From Pseudoscleropodium purum (Eukaryota > Streptophyta > Bryopsida > Hypnales > Brachytheciaceae), in the NCBI GenBank assembly GCA_963969395.1, contig OZ017801.1, positions 1,428,501 through 1,492,500 on the forward strand: 64,000 nucleotides of DNA, written 5' to 3'. Each line of letters opens with the position of its first letter. The first letter of the stretch is position 1. Below the pieces are notes generated by a model. The model was not told the origin of the DNA. It searched no databases and saw only the letters and a program-made list of their open reading frames with translations. This document shows positions 35,101 to 47,257 of this stretch, in pieces. A program made the translations under genes and the position numbers.

Positions 35101-37912
35101 ATTGTTGTTTTCAAAATGATTAGGAAACCTCTTAATTAACTTGCAATGATAAATTTAGCTTTTCTTTACATTGGATCTCTTGCTAACCTCACCAAATTGA
35201 AATTTGTACCTACAACTTAATATTTAATATAAATTTTTTTATGATTAAAATAAAAATAAATTATTATCAAACTTGATGTAAAATAATTATCCAATTAAAT
35301 ATGTACAGACATAAAAATAACACAAAGACAATAACAATCAAAATAAATCTTAAAATTTAAATAGAGTAAAAATTCTAAAACTAAAATCCTACATAAAACT
35401 TTATATACATATAGCACTACCAAAGTTTAAATATCTTTATTATAATTTTTAAATTAAGCATTGCAATCCTATTTGTGCTTTATTGATTACATTTTTATAT
35501 TTAAAGTTTCTTGATGTTCTCATCCTTGTACTAACACTTCAAATTTGATTATAAATTCTTCATAAAGATGTGAAACGAAAGTGAATGCAAGTTGAAAGGG
35601 CTTCATAATTTTTTTTGATGTCATTAAATTATTAATGTTTAAAACATCAAACTATTTCAAAGTCAACAACCATCAATAATTTTTTTTTATACAAATAGCC
35701 ACCTCCACTTGTGTACTTATAAATGATCAAAGTATGCGTCATTTGACATGATTTTCCAAATTGCTAATAATTCCATATTTGTTTAAATTTAGTGAGCATT
35801 ATAAACATTGAAGTTAACATGTCATTTTGATTTTATTTCTATATCACATACATAATTACATGACATAACTCTAGATAAGTTCCGGTTTAGACTATTTTTT
35901 TTGTCAACTTACACTCTAAATTTCATCAAGCAATATCTTTCAACATTGAATATCTCATGTACATATGTAAGTGCTTACTTATCCACCCTTCATAAATACG
36001 TGCACACAACTAGGTTCTAATATTTTGAATTTAAATTTAATTGGAATCTAATGTTAGTTCATTGTGCTTATGAAGCAATGGATCATTTCTAAGTTCTTGA
36101 ACTTCAAAGAAATCACTAAAAACTATTCTAATTGCAAAGATTAATCCTCAATAACACTAGATCTTTGAATTGCTATATTTTTTTTAATAAAAGTAGCTAT
36201 AGTTTAAATTCAACTCATCTAAGTTGTATTTCAGCTCACACCATTTTCAAAAATTTAAATTTTGTAACATTTAAAGATTCTTATAAGAAGTTATGATTGG
36301 ATGAAATTGAAGCCTTTAAGAAGCTATCTAAACTTCATCCATTTTTTATGACACTTTTCCTATTTTAATTGACTACAAATTTAAAATTCTATCTCTACAA
36401 TACTAACTTCTATTCAAGTTTCAATTTTAGATTTCAATAGTTCAATGGATGATTTTTTCAATGACTTTATCCATTCTTTGTCTCAAACTTTATTCGTCTA
36501 TAGCTATTAAAGATTTAAGTATTTTTTAGAGTTGAAAGTGGTTCTAAATTCCTTTAAGTTTTTCCTATTTAATGCTAACTCTAAGTCTCTACTTGGTTGT
36601 CTTCAAAAGATTCCAATTTACTTCCCACTTTGTTTTTAAGGCAAGGGATTTCTATTGTCAATTTACTATTTTTAGATTTTTTGAGTTTGTTTCCTTGCAG
36701 ATTCTAAGATTAAATATCCAAATTGCTAAAGAACTCTAAGTTTGAACTAGTATCCTAGTGAAAGTTATGAGTGGATGAAGTTTGACCACTAATCAGTACT
36801 TTTAAACTTAACTTCATTCATGATTTTTTACTAATTTACAACTTGAAATTCACTTTGGTTTTGCTTTAGATCTTTGGTTTTCTAATTCTATTTAAGTTTT
36901 CATTTTTGTTCCTCTTAGATGAAATCAATTAATTTTCATCCAATATAACTCCTAGACTTCATCAACTAATCTCTTTCTGAATTTGACTCTAATTTGTGGG
37001 TGTAGCACATTTCTAGAAACCTCTAAGCAAAATCTAAAAGATCATCTATCTAAAATTTGAAAAAAAAACTATTTTTAACAGCTTGACTTGCATTTGCAGT
37101 TCGTCCAAGAATTTAATGTGGTTTATCCTAGAAATTGAATAATAATTGAAGTAATTAGTGTTTTATCCTAGAATTTGCTTCATCTATAAGGTGATCAAAC
37201 ATGCCTTCAAAATCCGCATCATTGGTCATGGTTGAATTTGTCGTGGAATTTTACTCATCGCTTGGAGAGATGGTTTTATACAAGCTTGCCAATTTTTGAA
37301 CTTTTTTTTTTTTTTACTCCTTTATTTTCTTTCTATACTATTCTCCCTTCATTATTTTATGCTAAATGTTGACTTTCACTACAAGGAAATATTGGCTACG
37401 ATTTCCCAAACGATAATTCAAGTTTCTAACACCTATCTTCCTATCCAAGTCAATTATTGTTTTCTCCAACTTCTAATGATCCAAAGCACTTTTCTAAGAT
37501 TTTTACCTAATCCTATTAACTTCTAAATATGTAAAGCCAAAGCTTTGTTGTATTTTTCAAAATCACAAATACATAAAAATAGTCCTAACAAAGTTAGTGT
37601 GTCAAAAACTCAAAATCCACATAATCATATTAGAGTAAGGAATTATTACCAACACTTCTTAATTCAAAAACAATACATAGTAAGTTAGTCCAATAATGTC
37701 TAAACTCTAGGGAATTTTGCAGTGAAGGAATTTTCCACTTAGAATTTTAGAATTTCACAAACATAAACTACAAGCCCTTCAAAGAGGCATTGCTAAGGTA
37801 AAATGAGGGTATTTTTAGGATTAGTATAAGCAAATTGAACTTAAATCAAATTGAAACAAATTAGTAACAATACACAAACAAATACTACCACAAGTAAACA
37901 TTGAAGGATCCC
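32190..37912. mobile_element. 5.7-kb foldback structure with ~2-kb diverged inverted arms
   Basis: The left end GGGTCCTTTCAACATTTAC matches the reverse complement of the right end (GTAAACATTGAAGGATCCC). Further inverted matches run inward in order: AATGCTATTTTAGAAGGCTT (32320) with 37785; GTAGATTTTGACA (32490) with 37610; TTTAGCATAAAATAATGGAG (33720) with 37350; ACTCCTAAACTTCATC-type text (34125) with 36950; AATCTTTGCAATTGGGAG (34470) with 36140; TGTTGTGCATGCATATTTACC (34595) with 36000. The loop is roughly 34.7-35.9 kb. The left arm holds ~0.65 kb of extra sequence with a minisatellite. The arms are substantially diverged, so it is old. No transposase or target duplication was found. Confidence 0.65.
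32960..33290. repeat. Decayed short-unit minisatellite
   Basis: GAGACCCCAACAA-type units (also AGATCCCCAAG, AGACCTCCAG, AGATTCCAGCAA) recur about every 10-25 bp, on the left arm of the foldback only. This explains most of the length difference between its arms. Confidence 0.65.
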
Positions 37913-37924
37913 AAAATTATAGTT

Positions 37925-39376
37925 AGAATCTATAGTTAGTGTATGGATGAATGGAGTGCGGTCAATAGTGGCGGTTATTCAATAGTCAGTGGAACCAATT
38001 GAAGTTGGGCTAGTGGTGGACAATTGCTCTCAGTTCGTGGAAGAGAATCTAGGGCTCCTGTTGGTGTAGCCAGCAACGTGTGAGTATGTGTGAGTGATCG
38101 ATAGTTTGTGTATATTGATTTAGCGTTGGGCAGTGTGTAATCAATTGTACTGGTGCAATTGGGAGTACAATGATTGAGCAATAGTCAATTTGGAGAGAAA
38201 CGGTGAATAGTGAGGCCAATTGTAAAATTCTTACAGTAATATCAATTGGAGTTAATTGCAAATTTGAAGTTTCGGTATGTGTGTCTATGGAGAATGTATT
38301 TGTTAATTTATGCAGAGTTTGGGATTTGGCAATTGTTGTATGAATGTATGAATTCCTATTGTATGTGAATGATAGCTATAGTAATTGATAGTGGATATGA
38401 ATGGCCTGTCGATTTTGTTGTTTATCCATGGCGTGTTTTCATTTAATAAAATTCTATTGGGAGTAGACATATGATTTCCCGGATTTATAGTTTATGCATT
38501 CTACGGCTAATTGGTTATGTACGAGAAGGAGAGGATTCAATAGTGGTTGCTGTGAATTCTTTGGAGTGTTAGGTCTATAGATTTAATTTTGGAAAAATTG
38601 TCTATTGATTGATTGAGCATTTAAGATATAGAAGGGCTGATTTTAATATGTTATCTATAGCATAGAACTGGGAATTTCAATGATCACAGAGAATGAAAGA
38701 ATGGACAGTCATTGAATGAAATGATGTGATGTGACAATTCTATAGTGAAGTTATGTATAAAGAGAGGAAATGAAGAGAACCTATAGTAATAAAAATAGAT
38801 GCACATTCTGTTGTAATGAGGAATATTTGGAAGCAGCTTGTGAAAATTCTATAGTAGAGAGTAAAAAGCCATGGAAATCAGAACATGAGAGAATGGATCA
38901 ATGCAGTCAAGTACCAATGGAAATGGAAAAGAAACTATTGAAGAACGGAGTTGCTGATAATGTGGAGAAGAAGGAGCCATAGAAGATGTGGGGTGAAATT
39001 AAAAGCTAAATTGAAGCTATAGGAGAAAGATAAAATGGATAAGTTCCAAACTGGTTCTAATTGTGATAAAGTCTAAATCATATCTATAGTAACAGTGGAA
39101 TTGAATTATTTTTCTTATTCTTCAATTGTGCATAAGCGAAGGGTGGATTTAGTCCATCCCTTTAAGAATTATCTATAGCACCATACCTCCTTGTGAACAA
39201 ACTCATAGCTATAGAGTTTTTATTATAGTTTAATCTATAGTAATAAACCATTGTACATGTATCTACAAATTTGTTGTATGAAATGTGCATGTAACGTCAC
39301 TATTATACAATACATTTCATTGCTTATTATCATCAATGCATCTATTGTCACTCTAAAATACACCAACTATAGTACT
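37925..39376. repeat. Array of ~14 CTATAG words
   Basis: TCTATAGTAA-like words recur at about 37926, 38385, 38573, 38653, 38740, 38780, 38850, 39016, 39082, 39170, 39210, 39235 and 39370, with related ATAGTG and CAATTG words in the left third. Between them the sequence is not visibly repeated. The array begins just beyond the right end of the foldback. The open frame at 38770-38982 lies inside and has two CTATAG words; I do not take it as a gene. Confidence 0.5.
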
Positions 39377-40908
39377 TGAACACATTCTTGATGTCTAACT
39401 TCATTGCATGTATGCATACTCTTCAATAAATTGTATTGTATATTTTCATAAGTGCCTAATGCAATTTCAACATACACATATTGTCAACAATTCCTACAAT
39501 TACAATTCCTTTCACACAATATTCATGAAAAGTACTTGAAGATTCAGTGAAATGTTACTAAGCTTTACAATTGGATCCAATATAAACTTGTAGAAGTTTA
39601 TTACACAAAAAATACAAAGTTCATTATTCATTATGTGTTCTATTGAAAAGAAAAGTCCAAGAATCTTACATCCTCTCTATTCAAGTAATGTAAATTCACA
39701 GTGCATCCTTTCTTTTCAAAAATTTTGTTAGTAATTATAATTAATAAAAAAACCTATGATTCAAAATATAAAATTTAATAAATTAAAAATTAAAATTTTT
39801 GTTGTGTTTTTTTCTTTTATTTAAAATTTAAGGCATAATATAGAGGGTCTACAATCATTACACATAGTTTGTAATAGAGGCTCTAAGTAATCTCCTTGAG
39901 GGATAGCACAAATGCACAACTTAATGTACCAACATTGTATTTCAAAAAATGAGAAACCACATTATTTTTTGTTCACTACAAATGACAATGAAATCATTTG
40001 ATCAATTGCAATTCAAAAATTTCATGTACTTTTCCTATAATGTGGAACTTTAGCAATACAAAACTAATAAAATAATAAAAGTCCTATGTAGATCATGGAG
40101 CACTATAAATTGCCTACATGATATTATCATAGACAACAAATATTTGAAATTGTACTTCTTCAATTTTCTATATAATGATTCCTAATTTCTTTAAAGACCA
40201 TACTTTATGTGTGTATATAGAAGTTAAAAAAATGTCACTACTAATCAATAAATATCCTCAATTTTGATCTAAAATATGACTCTGAATTTCTAGCACAGGA
40301 TGAATGCAAACACATTTGAAGCACCAAAACAATTGTGACTAGAAAAAAAATGTGAATTATATAATGTTACTTGCTTCAAACATACATAAAATTCCAACTT
40401 AGATAATGTACCTATTTGTTGTTGTTTGATATGTATTCTTGAAGCAAATCCAATGTACTCCTCTAATGTATAGAGGCTCCTAAACTTGCAAACATCAATT
40501 TCATTATAAATTCATAGTTTGCATTAAAAAAAAAATTCCTAGAATTCAATCATATTAAGGACCATTATTTTGACCACAAAGCTTTAACTCCCCTACATAA
40601 CCTCAAGTTCAAGTTCAAGTTCAAATAGTGAATGACATGAAACACTTGTGCAACACCAAAAAGGACTTTATTTTGACATGTTCAAATGGTCTAGGTTTAA
40701 GTAATGTTTATTCTAAAATAAAAAATTATTTTAGTCAAATTCTTTTTTTAGGACCAACTTCAACAAACCAAAATTTTCCAATTGTGCAACTAAAAACCAC
40801 AAAACTAAGTCCATATATCTTTTTTTGGAAATTGCTTTCGTACAATACCAAAAACATAGCTATAGAACTTAGAGTTCACCAATAAAAGTTCAAGCCCTTC
40901 CTTGAGCT
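39377..40908. other. AT-rich non-coding DNA
   Basis: Nothing recognisable; the frame at 40628-40885 lacks motifs. Confidence 0.6.
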
Positions 40909-40916
40909 TCTAGGAA

Positions 40917-41259
40917 CAGGGTTGACGAATTTCAACGTCCACCCCAAAATAGCGTCCGTTTTCCGAACGTCCGAACACACGGACGCTAGCGGACGCAGCG
41001 TCCCGACCGCCGTCGGAAAGCGGACGGGCGGGGCGGGGCGGACGGACGGGGCGGACGACCCGACCGCCCAAGGCGGACGCCCAGATTGTGCGGACCAGAT
41101 CAGTCCGCGCGTCGATCGGACGGCCGTAATCGGGCGGATGGACGAGTGGACGGGGCGGACAGGCGGACGGGGGACAGGCGGACGCTGCGTCCGCCGGGAC
41201 GCAAATGTCAGCGGACGCTGCGGACACAGCGTCCATGTCCGGACGTCCTGTCAACCCTG
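40917..41259 (+). mobile_element. hAT-like miniature element 1, GC-rich, 343 bp
   Basis: Ends CAGGGTTGAC...GTCAACCCTG. The 8-bp flanks TCTAGGAA and TCTAAGAA match at 7 of 8. CAGGG ends plus 8-bp duplications are the mark of hAT elements. The interior is very GC-rich and CpG-rich, built of GGACG / CGTCC words that also make it largely self-complementary. Open frames within it on either strand are products of that composition, not genes. Confidence 0.85.
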
Positions 41260-41472
41260 TCTAAGAAGTTACTTTAAGTTGAACAAAAAGTCAACATTTT
41301 GATGTATTTTATTTATTCATATTGAATTTATAACCATATTAATTTAAACTAAACATATTAGAGATTACATAAGAAAAGAAAACACAACAATATCACTTAT
41401 GAATTGAAACATTAGAATGTTTGATCATGAAGGCATTAAAACTACAAAAGTGATTTAAAGTCTTACAATCCT
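41260..41472. other. Short AT-rich spacer between two elements
   Basis: Between miniature element 1 and the next transposon's target duplication; nothing seen. Confidence 0.6.
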
Positions 41473-41480
41473 CTTTTCAC
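41473..41480. repeat. Target-site duplication (left) CTTTTCAC
   Basis: Identical to 48346-48353 across 6.9 kb. Confidence 0.85.
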
Positions 41481-42030
41481 CTCGGGGAGTTTACTACCCT
41501 GTGCGTAGCAAACTGCATGAGACCTATGGTAGGGTGTAGTTTATTCATAGGACATAAAATTTATACGCTTTGTAGATGTATTCAAGGCTGTAGGATTTTG
41601 TAGAAAAAGTAGTATAAATAATATTGGGTTTACTTTAATGGTTGGCAGTAGGTCATTATTAGAAGTACCATAGCATAATTTTAATTTGGGTGGGAAATTT
41701 TTTAAAGTAGAGTCCATTCCCGCCGTACAGGCTGTAAGAAAAAGGATGAAAAATAGGCAATTGAAGTGCAACCTGGATGAAGTCATCCGAGCTGATAGCG
41801 CTAGGGTTTGAGGATCATCGTTCTATGTTTGGCTGTGAGTGGGGTTTCAAAGGAAATTTTGGAGCTCGTGCTTTGTTGGTGCTTTGGTCGTTTGTTGTTG
41901 GTTGTTGTTGTGCCTGCGCGTGTCTGTGTTTAGTGATTTCGTGTGTTGCGATTGAGCGCTGCGTTGCGTGAGTATTGGCGATTTCGATTTGTTCTGGCGC
42001 TTTCAATTTCTCAAACTTCAGAGTTCAAAC

Positions 42031-42336
42031 CAGGGTTGACATGACGTCCGGACACGGACACTGTGTCCGTAGCGTCCGCTGACATTTGCGTCCCGGCGGA
42101 CGCAGCGTCCGCCTGTCCCTCGTCCGCCCGATTACGGCCGTCCGATCCACGTGCGGACCGATCTGGTCCGCACGATTTGGGCATCCGCCTCGGGCCGTCC
42201 GCCCCGTCCGTCCGCCAAGCCCTGCCCGTCCGCTTTCCGACGGCGGTCGGGACGCTGCGTTCGCTAGCGTCCGGACGTCCGGACGTCCGGAAAATGAACG
42301 CTATTTTGGGGCGGACGTTGACATTTGTCAACCCTG
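42031..42336 (-). mobile_element. hAT-like miniature element 2, GC-rich, 306 bp
   Basis: Same family as 40917-41259 but reversed: CAGGGTTGACATGACGTCC...TGTCAACCCTG. Flanks GTTCAAAC and GCTCAAAC match at 7 of 8. It sits in the 5' region of the transposon gene, about 120 bp before its likely ATG. Confidence 0.85.
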
Positions 42337-42453
42337 GCTCAAACCCTAGGTGAATGCACTTAACCTCTTCAGCTTTGATACGGTTTCTTGACAACCCTGT
42401 TCTGCTTGAAATGAGTGCGTTGTTGATGTTGTTCATTGATTTCTGCTTGCAGG

Positions 42454-45400
42454 ATGGGGTTCAAGATTAACTTGTACTTACTCGAGGATGAGACTTCCAT
42501 TCCGGAGCTCATCGGGCCTCTTTTCTGCGAGTCGGCTGTGCGGAACTATCAATCTTTGCGCGTGATGCTTGAAGACGTGGGCGTCGTGGATGGCGCTTTT
42601 GATTTCTGGGATTCCGATTTGAATTGCAAGATTAGGTCAAAGTTGGAGCGCCTCAACCCGATTCGACCTGATGTGCATGTAATTTCTCAATGCGAGGTTG
42701 AGGAGCCCGCAAACAAGCGTTGTTGTGTGGGTGATTCCTCCATCGTTTCTGATTCAATTCCCTCGCCTGCAGTGTATCTTGATTCTAATGAAGTCGATGT
42801 TAAGCCATTGGACCCTGCATGTGATTCGATAGATCCGGCAACTTCCTCTAGGGTCAGTAACGCATCATCTGGAGGTGAGCCGAAACTGGCTTCCTCTCTA
42901 ATTAGTAAGGAAGTGCTGGAATTGTATGCCAAAGCTGAAGCAAAACTGAGGAGAGAGCTGAAAGCCATTTCTCTTGAGGATCATGATTGGCACTTGAAAT
43001 CTTACGATGTTGGCAATGTCGGTGTTGTGAAGGTTTACTGTTCTGAATGCCGTAAGGAATTCGGTGGTAGTCAAGGAAACCACAGTAATGTAATGGTTAA
43101 TAACTTGTTCAGCAATTTTAAGAAAAGCCACATGAAGAGCGAAAATCACATTAAGCATTACTGTCGCAATAAGGGTGTTGCTTGGGATTCTCATCCGCAG
43201 TCGACAGCGGCAAAGGATAAGACTGTCGTACTTACGCCGGAGGATCACACACACTTAGTACAGGAGGGCGTCCTTATTCTCGAGGGTGTCAACACAGCTG
43301 CGAAGTCAAAGAACAAACCATTCATTGTTGTCGGAGACCTTGATCAATCTGATGTTGTGAAGCAGGGTTGACGAATTTCAACGTCCGCCCCAAAATAGCG
43401 TCCGTTTTCTGGACGTCCGGACGCACGGACGCTAGCGGACGCAGCGTCCCGACCGCCGTCGGAAAGCGGACGGGCGGGGCGGACGGCCCGACCGCCTGAG
43501 GCGGACGCCCAGATCGTGCGGACCAGATCAGTCCGCGCGTCAATCGGATGGCCGTAATCGGGCGGACGGACAGGCGGACGAACCAAGCGGACAAGTGGAC
43601 GGGGGACAGGCGGACGCTGCGTCCGCCGGGACGCGAATGTCAACGGACGCTGTGGACACAGCGTCCGCGTCCGGATGTCCTGTCAACCCTGTTGTGAAGA
43701 GCTACTAGTATAAGGCTAAGTGTTCTTATTGCAGCGATTTCTTGGCATTGTGCCCTCCCAAGAAGAACTTGGAGGCCAATCTGCTGAACCATTTGGGAGG
43801 GACCAAACATGCCCTTGCTGTGGAGAAGATGGACTCTACAGCATCGGCCAAATCAGCCCTCATTTCAGGGAAGAAAGGTAGACCAACTCGGTCAGTTTCA
43901 AGTGGCGTTAGCCAACCCTCACTACACTCTTGGTTCAAACATTCTGACTCCGAAGGGCATGTAAGTGAATCTCCAAACCTTGATGAGTCATTTTTTAAGG
44001 CTCTTATGTGTTGGGGTTATTGGAAAGAGAATTGTACGTATGGGCAGAATGTTTACCCCATTAAATCTTTGCTTAATGACCCGCATCCAAGCGGTTGCTG
44101 GTATCCAGAACCTCATGTTCATGCTGTTGTGTCTGCATACGGGTCAGTTTCCATAATCTCAGGAACGTTCAGACATGCTGATTGTAGGAGGTTCAGTGTG
44201 ACGGAGGAACCCTTTGAGAATTTTACTTGTTCCTTGTGTGCTTCCATAACTGTTCAAGATGATTTTAGAAAACGAGTTGTCAGGGAAGAGAAGAGTATAG
44301 AGAAGAGGGGATTGCGGGGGACAGGTGATGGTAGGAGGTTGTCGTATCTTGGTACTGCTAAGCTTGCTTCTCATAGTAGGGTCATCAGAAAGGAATTAAA
44401 GCTTCAGAGGTTGCATTTGGTTGCTGCCAAGGCTAAAATGGTGCAACTAAAAGTGAAAAGGCCGACCTTGAAGGAAAATGCGAAGTTAGCTTGCACTGGC
44501 GGTGATCTGCTAAAATTCTGTAATAATATAATTGCTGCTCATCGAACAGGGTCGTTTGGAGGAAAATCGGCCTTGTGGGACTTCATGAAAGATGTTGCAA
44601 GTAATTTGAATCGTAACAAAAAGGGATTCAGATTTTCTACCAATTCTAAGTCGTTCTATCAGGCCATGAAAATCTATGGTGGGCGCCGAATGTGTGACTT
44701 GTTCAGCCTTAACTATACTGGTCCTTTGTTTTGCACAACTAAACGTGAGAATAAGAAGGGTGTCCAGTTTGTTCCTGGTGTTCAACATCAGATTTTTGTG
44801 GAGGTTGCGAAAATCTATAGGTCTGCCAAGGAGGCTCATAGAATTTCGGGTCCCGTTCCAGTCATCCTTGCTGAGGACGAAACTAAGGTGAAAGCTAGAG
44901 TGATGTGGGACTCACGGTTTGATGTACTGCTGGGCTTTTGTGGGACAAAAGAAGATCATGTTTGCAAGTCGAACTTCAGACCAGTTGTTGGCTCTGGTGA
45001 GGAGGGATACAATGTTGTTGTTGATGCATTTCGATCTAACCAGATGGGGGGCTTTGCCAGGATTGTGGTAGTCAACCCGATGCATGAGAAGTTACCTCGC
45101 CTAGTTTTGGTGGTTTCCTACACTTGTAGCAAATTCAACGCAGAGTGGATCCAGGCTCAATGGGATTCAATCGATGTTGTGTGGGAGTCTGCTGAGTGCA
45201 AGGACATCATTGGGCCGATTATTGGTCATGCTAGTGATGGAGATAGTAGACAGCGTCAACTCATACTGAAAGACTACAAATCAGATGAGGGAAGTTGTTT
45301 ACAGGTACAGTGGGAGGGCTGGTTGTTTTCTGCATCACTCGATGACAACGGTAATGCAAGAGGGCTTCACGACCAGGACTACATACACAACGGGAAGAAA

Positions 45401-47257
45401 TTAATCAACCCCCTAGACTCTCTTGTTCGTGTCATGCAATTGGGTGGTGATCTTTGTATTTTGGAACACATAGGGCTTGTATACCAAAAGTTCACTGCTA
45501 ATGACCATGGCTTGAAATTGGAAGATGTGAAGCGAACTAACCGACAAAACTGGGCATCTACGCAGAGGTTATGTGCAGCCAAGACTCGAAATTGCCTGAA
45601 GATGTTACGAGAGGCGAAGGATGTGCATCAAGAACGCACTTTGGGCACTGAGATGTACTTGCAAATGTGTGCTAGTTATATTGATATCTTCTATAGTCCC
45701 AGGCTTGGCTTGCGGGACCGGATCGTGTTGGCGGTGAAGGTTTCATTTTTTTTCAGAATTTGGAAGCTCTGGCTAACTCATGGCGATCACTCTGTCTTTG
45801 GAAACACTCGGAATATCACAACAGCTGATTGTTTTGTTAGTCAGCAGTGTTTCCTTGATATTCAGATGAGCTGCCACTTCGTTGTCTTGCTGATTGTGCA
45901 CTTTAGAACAAAATATCCCGATCTTGCTGTTCCATTGCATTTGACAGGCAGTGATAGCTATGAGATTTTCTTCTCAAAGATAGGAGGGATGGTTGGTCTT
46001 GAACGTGCGTATGACTTCAATGAGCTTGTCAACACTGCTAATACATTGAATCATCTGTTGGGTCTTGAGTATGGGCAGAATGGACTAGCATTTGGGCGAG
46101 TGCACAACAAGATGAAGAACGTGTAGGAGAGTCTGCACCCTTTGCAGGAAGGGGAGTCAAGATGTGATTTGGCTGATTACTCCGAAGTGTCCACAGATGC
46201 TAATGTGATTTCAGCGTTGAAAGAGGGCTTGAAGGAAACACAAACAATCATCCGCATCTTGAACATGGCCCCATCTAATGTAGCAAAAAAAAAAGATTGG
46301 TTTCCAGCGCCGTGGGTTGTTGAGAAGGCAGATTTCAAGAGCTTCGCCCATGTACCTGCACATAATCATGTAGCCGGTGAAGATGGTGACGCCGAGGTGC
46401 TTGCCTACGAAGCGGATGAGCACTCAGCAGACCAAAAAAGCGGTGAGTGCCAAGCTGATGATGGCACTGTCCTTGAGGAGGGAGAATTCGATGACGGCCT
46501 CGACCCATTGACCGTTGCTGAAGCTGAGGCAAGACACTGCCTAGCCGACATGTTGAATTCTGGGGGGGGTGAGGTAAACATTGTTCTTCCTCTTCAGAAA
46601 GTAGTGCCTGTGGTTACATTTGGGGGTTGTAATATTTATAAATCCACCTTGGTTTCACAGCTCAATGGAAATCCTTTTTTGTCAAAGGACCGCCTAACCC
46701 ATGTGAGAAACTCCATCTATTTCAATAACAGTGAGGACTATCTTTCAGCTGCACAATGTAGTAGTACTTGTTTGCTTGGTGTAGGTTCAGATTGTGGGGT
46801 TTATTTTGTTCAACGCTCCACGACTAGGATATCTTCTACAGTGAAAGCCGCAACAACCAGGAGGTACAAAACTAGACTATCCAAAGGTAAAAACCCATGT
46901 AGTGTTCTAACTGGTGTGGATGAAGGAACATGGTGGCTTGGCCGCGTCCAAAAAATCAAACGAAAATATGGCAATAAATGGGGAAATTCTAGGCAACCGA
47001 TTGATTTGCAGAACAGGACAGTTAGATCTTCTAACAAAGCCAACACTACCCCCTCTTGTCAGGTTTTGTTAAATTGGTACTCTAAAACAACCAACTCTAG
47101 TCCTAAATTCAAGTACGATGCTGCTGATGCCATTTGGATAGATGCTGATTGTATCATTTCTACTGTGAATTTAAATTATTCAGCTAGTACAAACTTGTAT
47201 AGCCTTGACATTGAAGACGCAAGGTCTTTTACCGAATTTGCATCCAAACACACATAA
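42454..47257 (+). pseudogene. Zinc-finger DDE transposase gene, P-like by motif, interrupted
   Basis: The likely ATG at 42454 follows a splice acceptor (CTGCTTGCAG); stop TAA at 47255. About 1,480 codons once the inserted element is discounted. Order: a CSEC...H...H finger (43035-43160), a second BED-like finger CSYC...NHLGGTKH just after the insertion, then a catalytic-looking core with ILAEDETKVKA (about 44866), GHASDGDSRQRQL (about 45226), LHDQDYIHNGKKLIN (about 45364) and LTGSDSYEIFFSKIGG (about 45945). The last two recall the D..H..K..N and S.D..E..F motifs of P/THAP9-type transposases. No hAT C-terminal dimerisation motif is seen. The C-terminal third is acidic, then has EGTWWLGRVQKIK. 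Breaks: element insertion at 43363-43691, in-frame TAG at 43706 and at 46124; otherwise the frame is open. Superfamily is inference. Confidence 0.7.
43363..43691 (+). mobile_element. hAT-like miniature element 3, inserted in the transposase gene
   Basis: CAGGGTTGACGAATTTC...GTCAACCCTG with a perfect 8-bp duplication TTGTGAAG (43355-43362 and 43692-43699). Interior closely matches element 1 (same start, same GGACG-rich body). It falls exactly between codons; discounting the element and one octamer leaves the reading frame unshifted up to the TAG at 43706. Confidence 0.92.

Noticed and set aside
38770..38982. 70-codon open frame beginning MKRTYSNKNRCTFC
   Set aside because: It lies inside the CTATAG word array and two of the words fall within it; the CTFC pair alone is not enough to call a zinc finger.
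40910..41302. Open frames on both strands within the GC-rich miniature elements
   Set aside because: They follow from GGACG/CGTCC composition, overlap each other, and start or stop within the terminal repeats.
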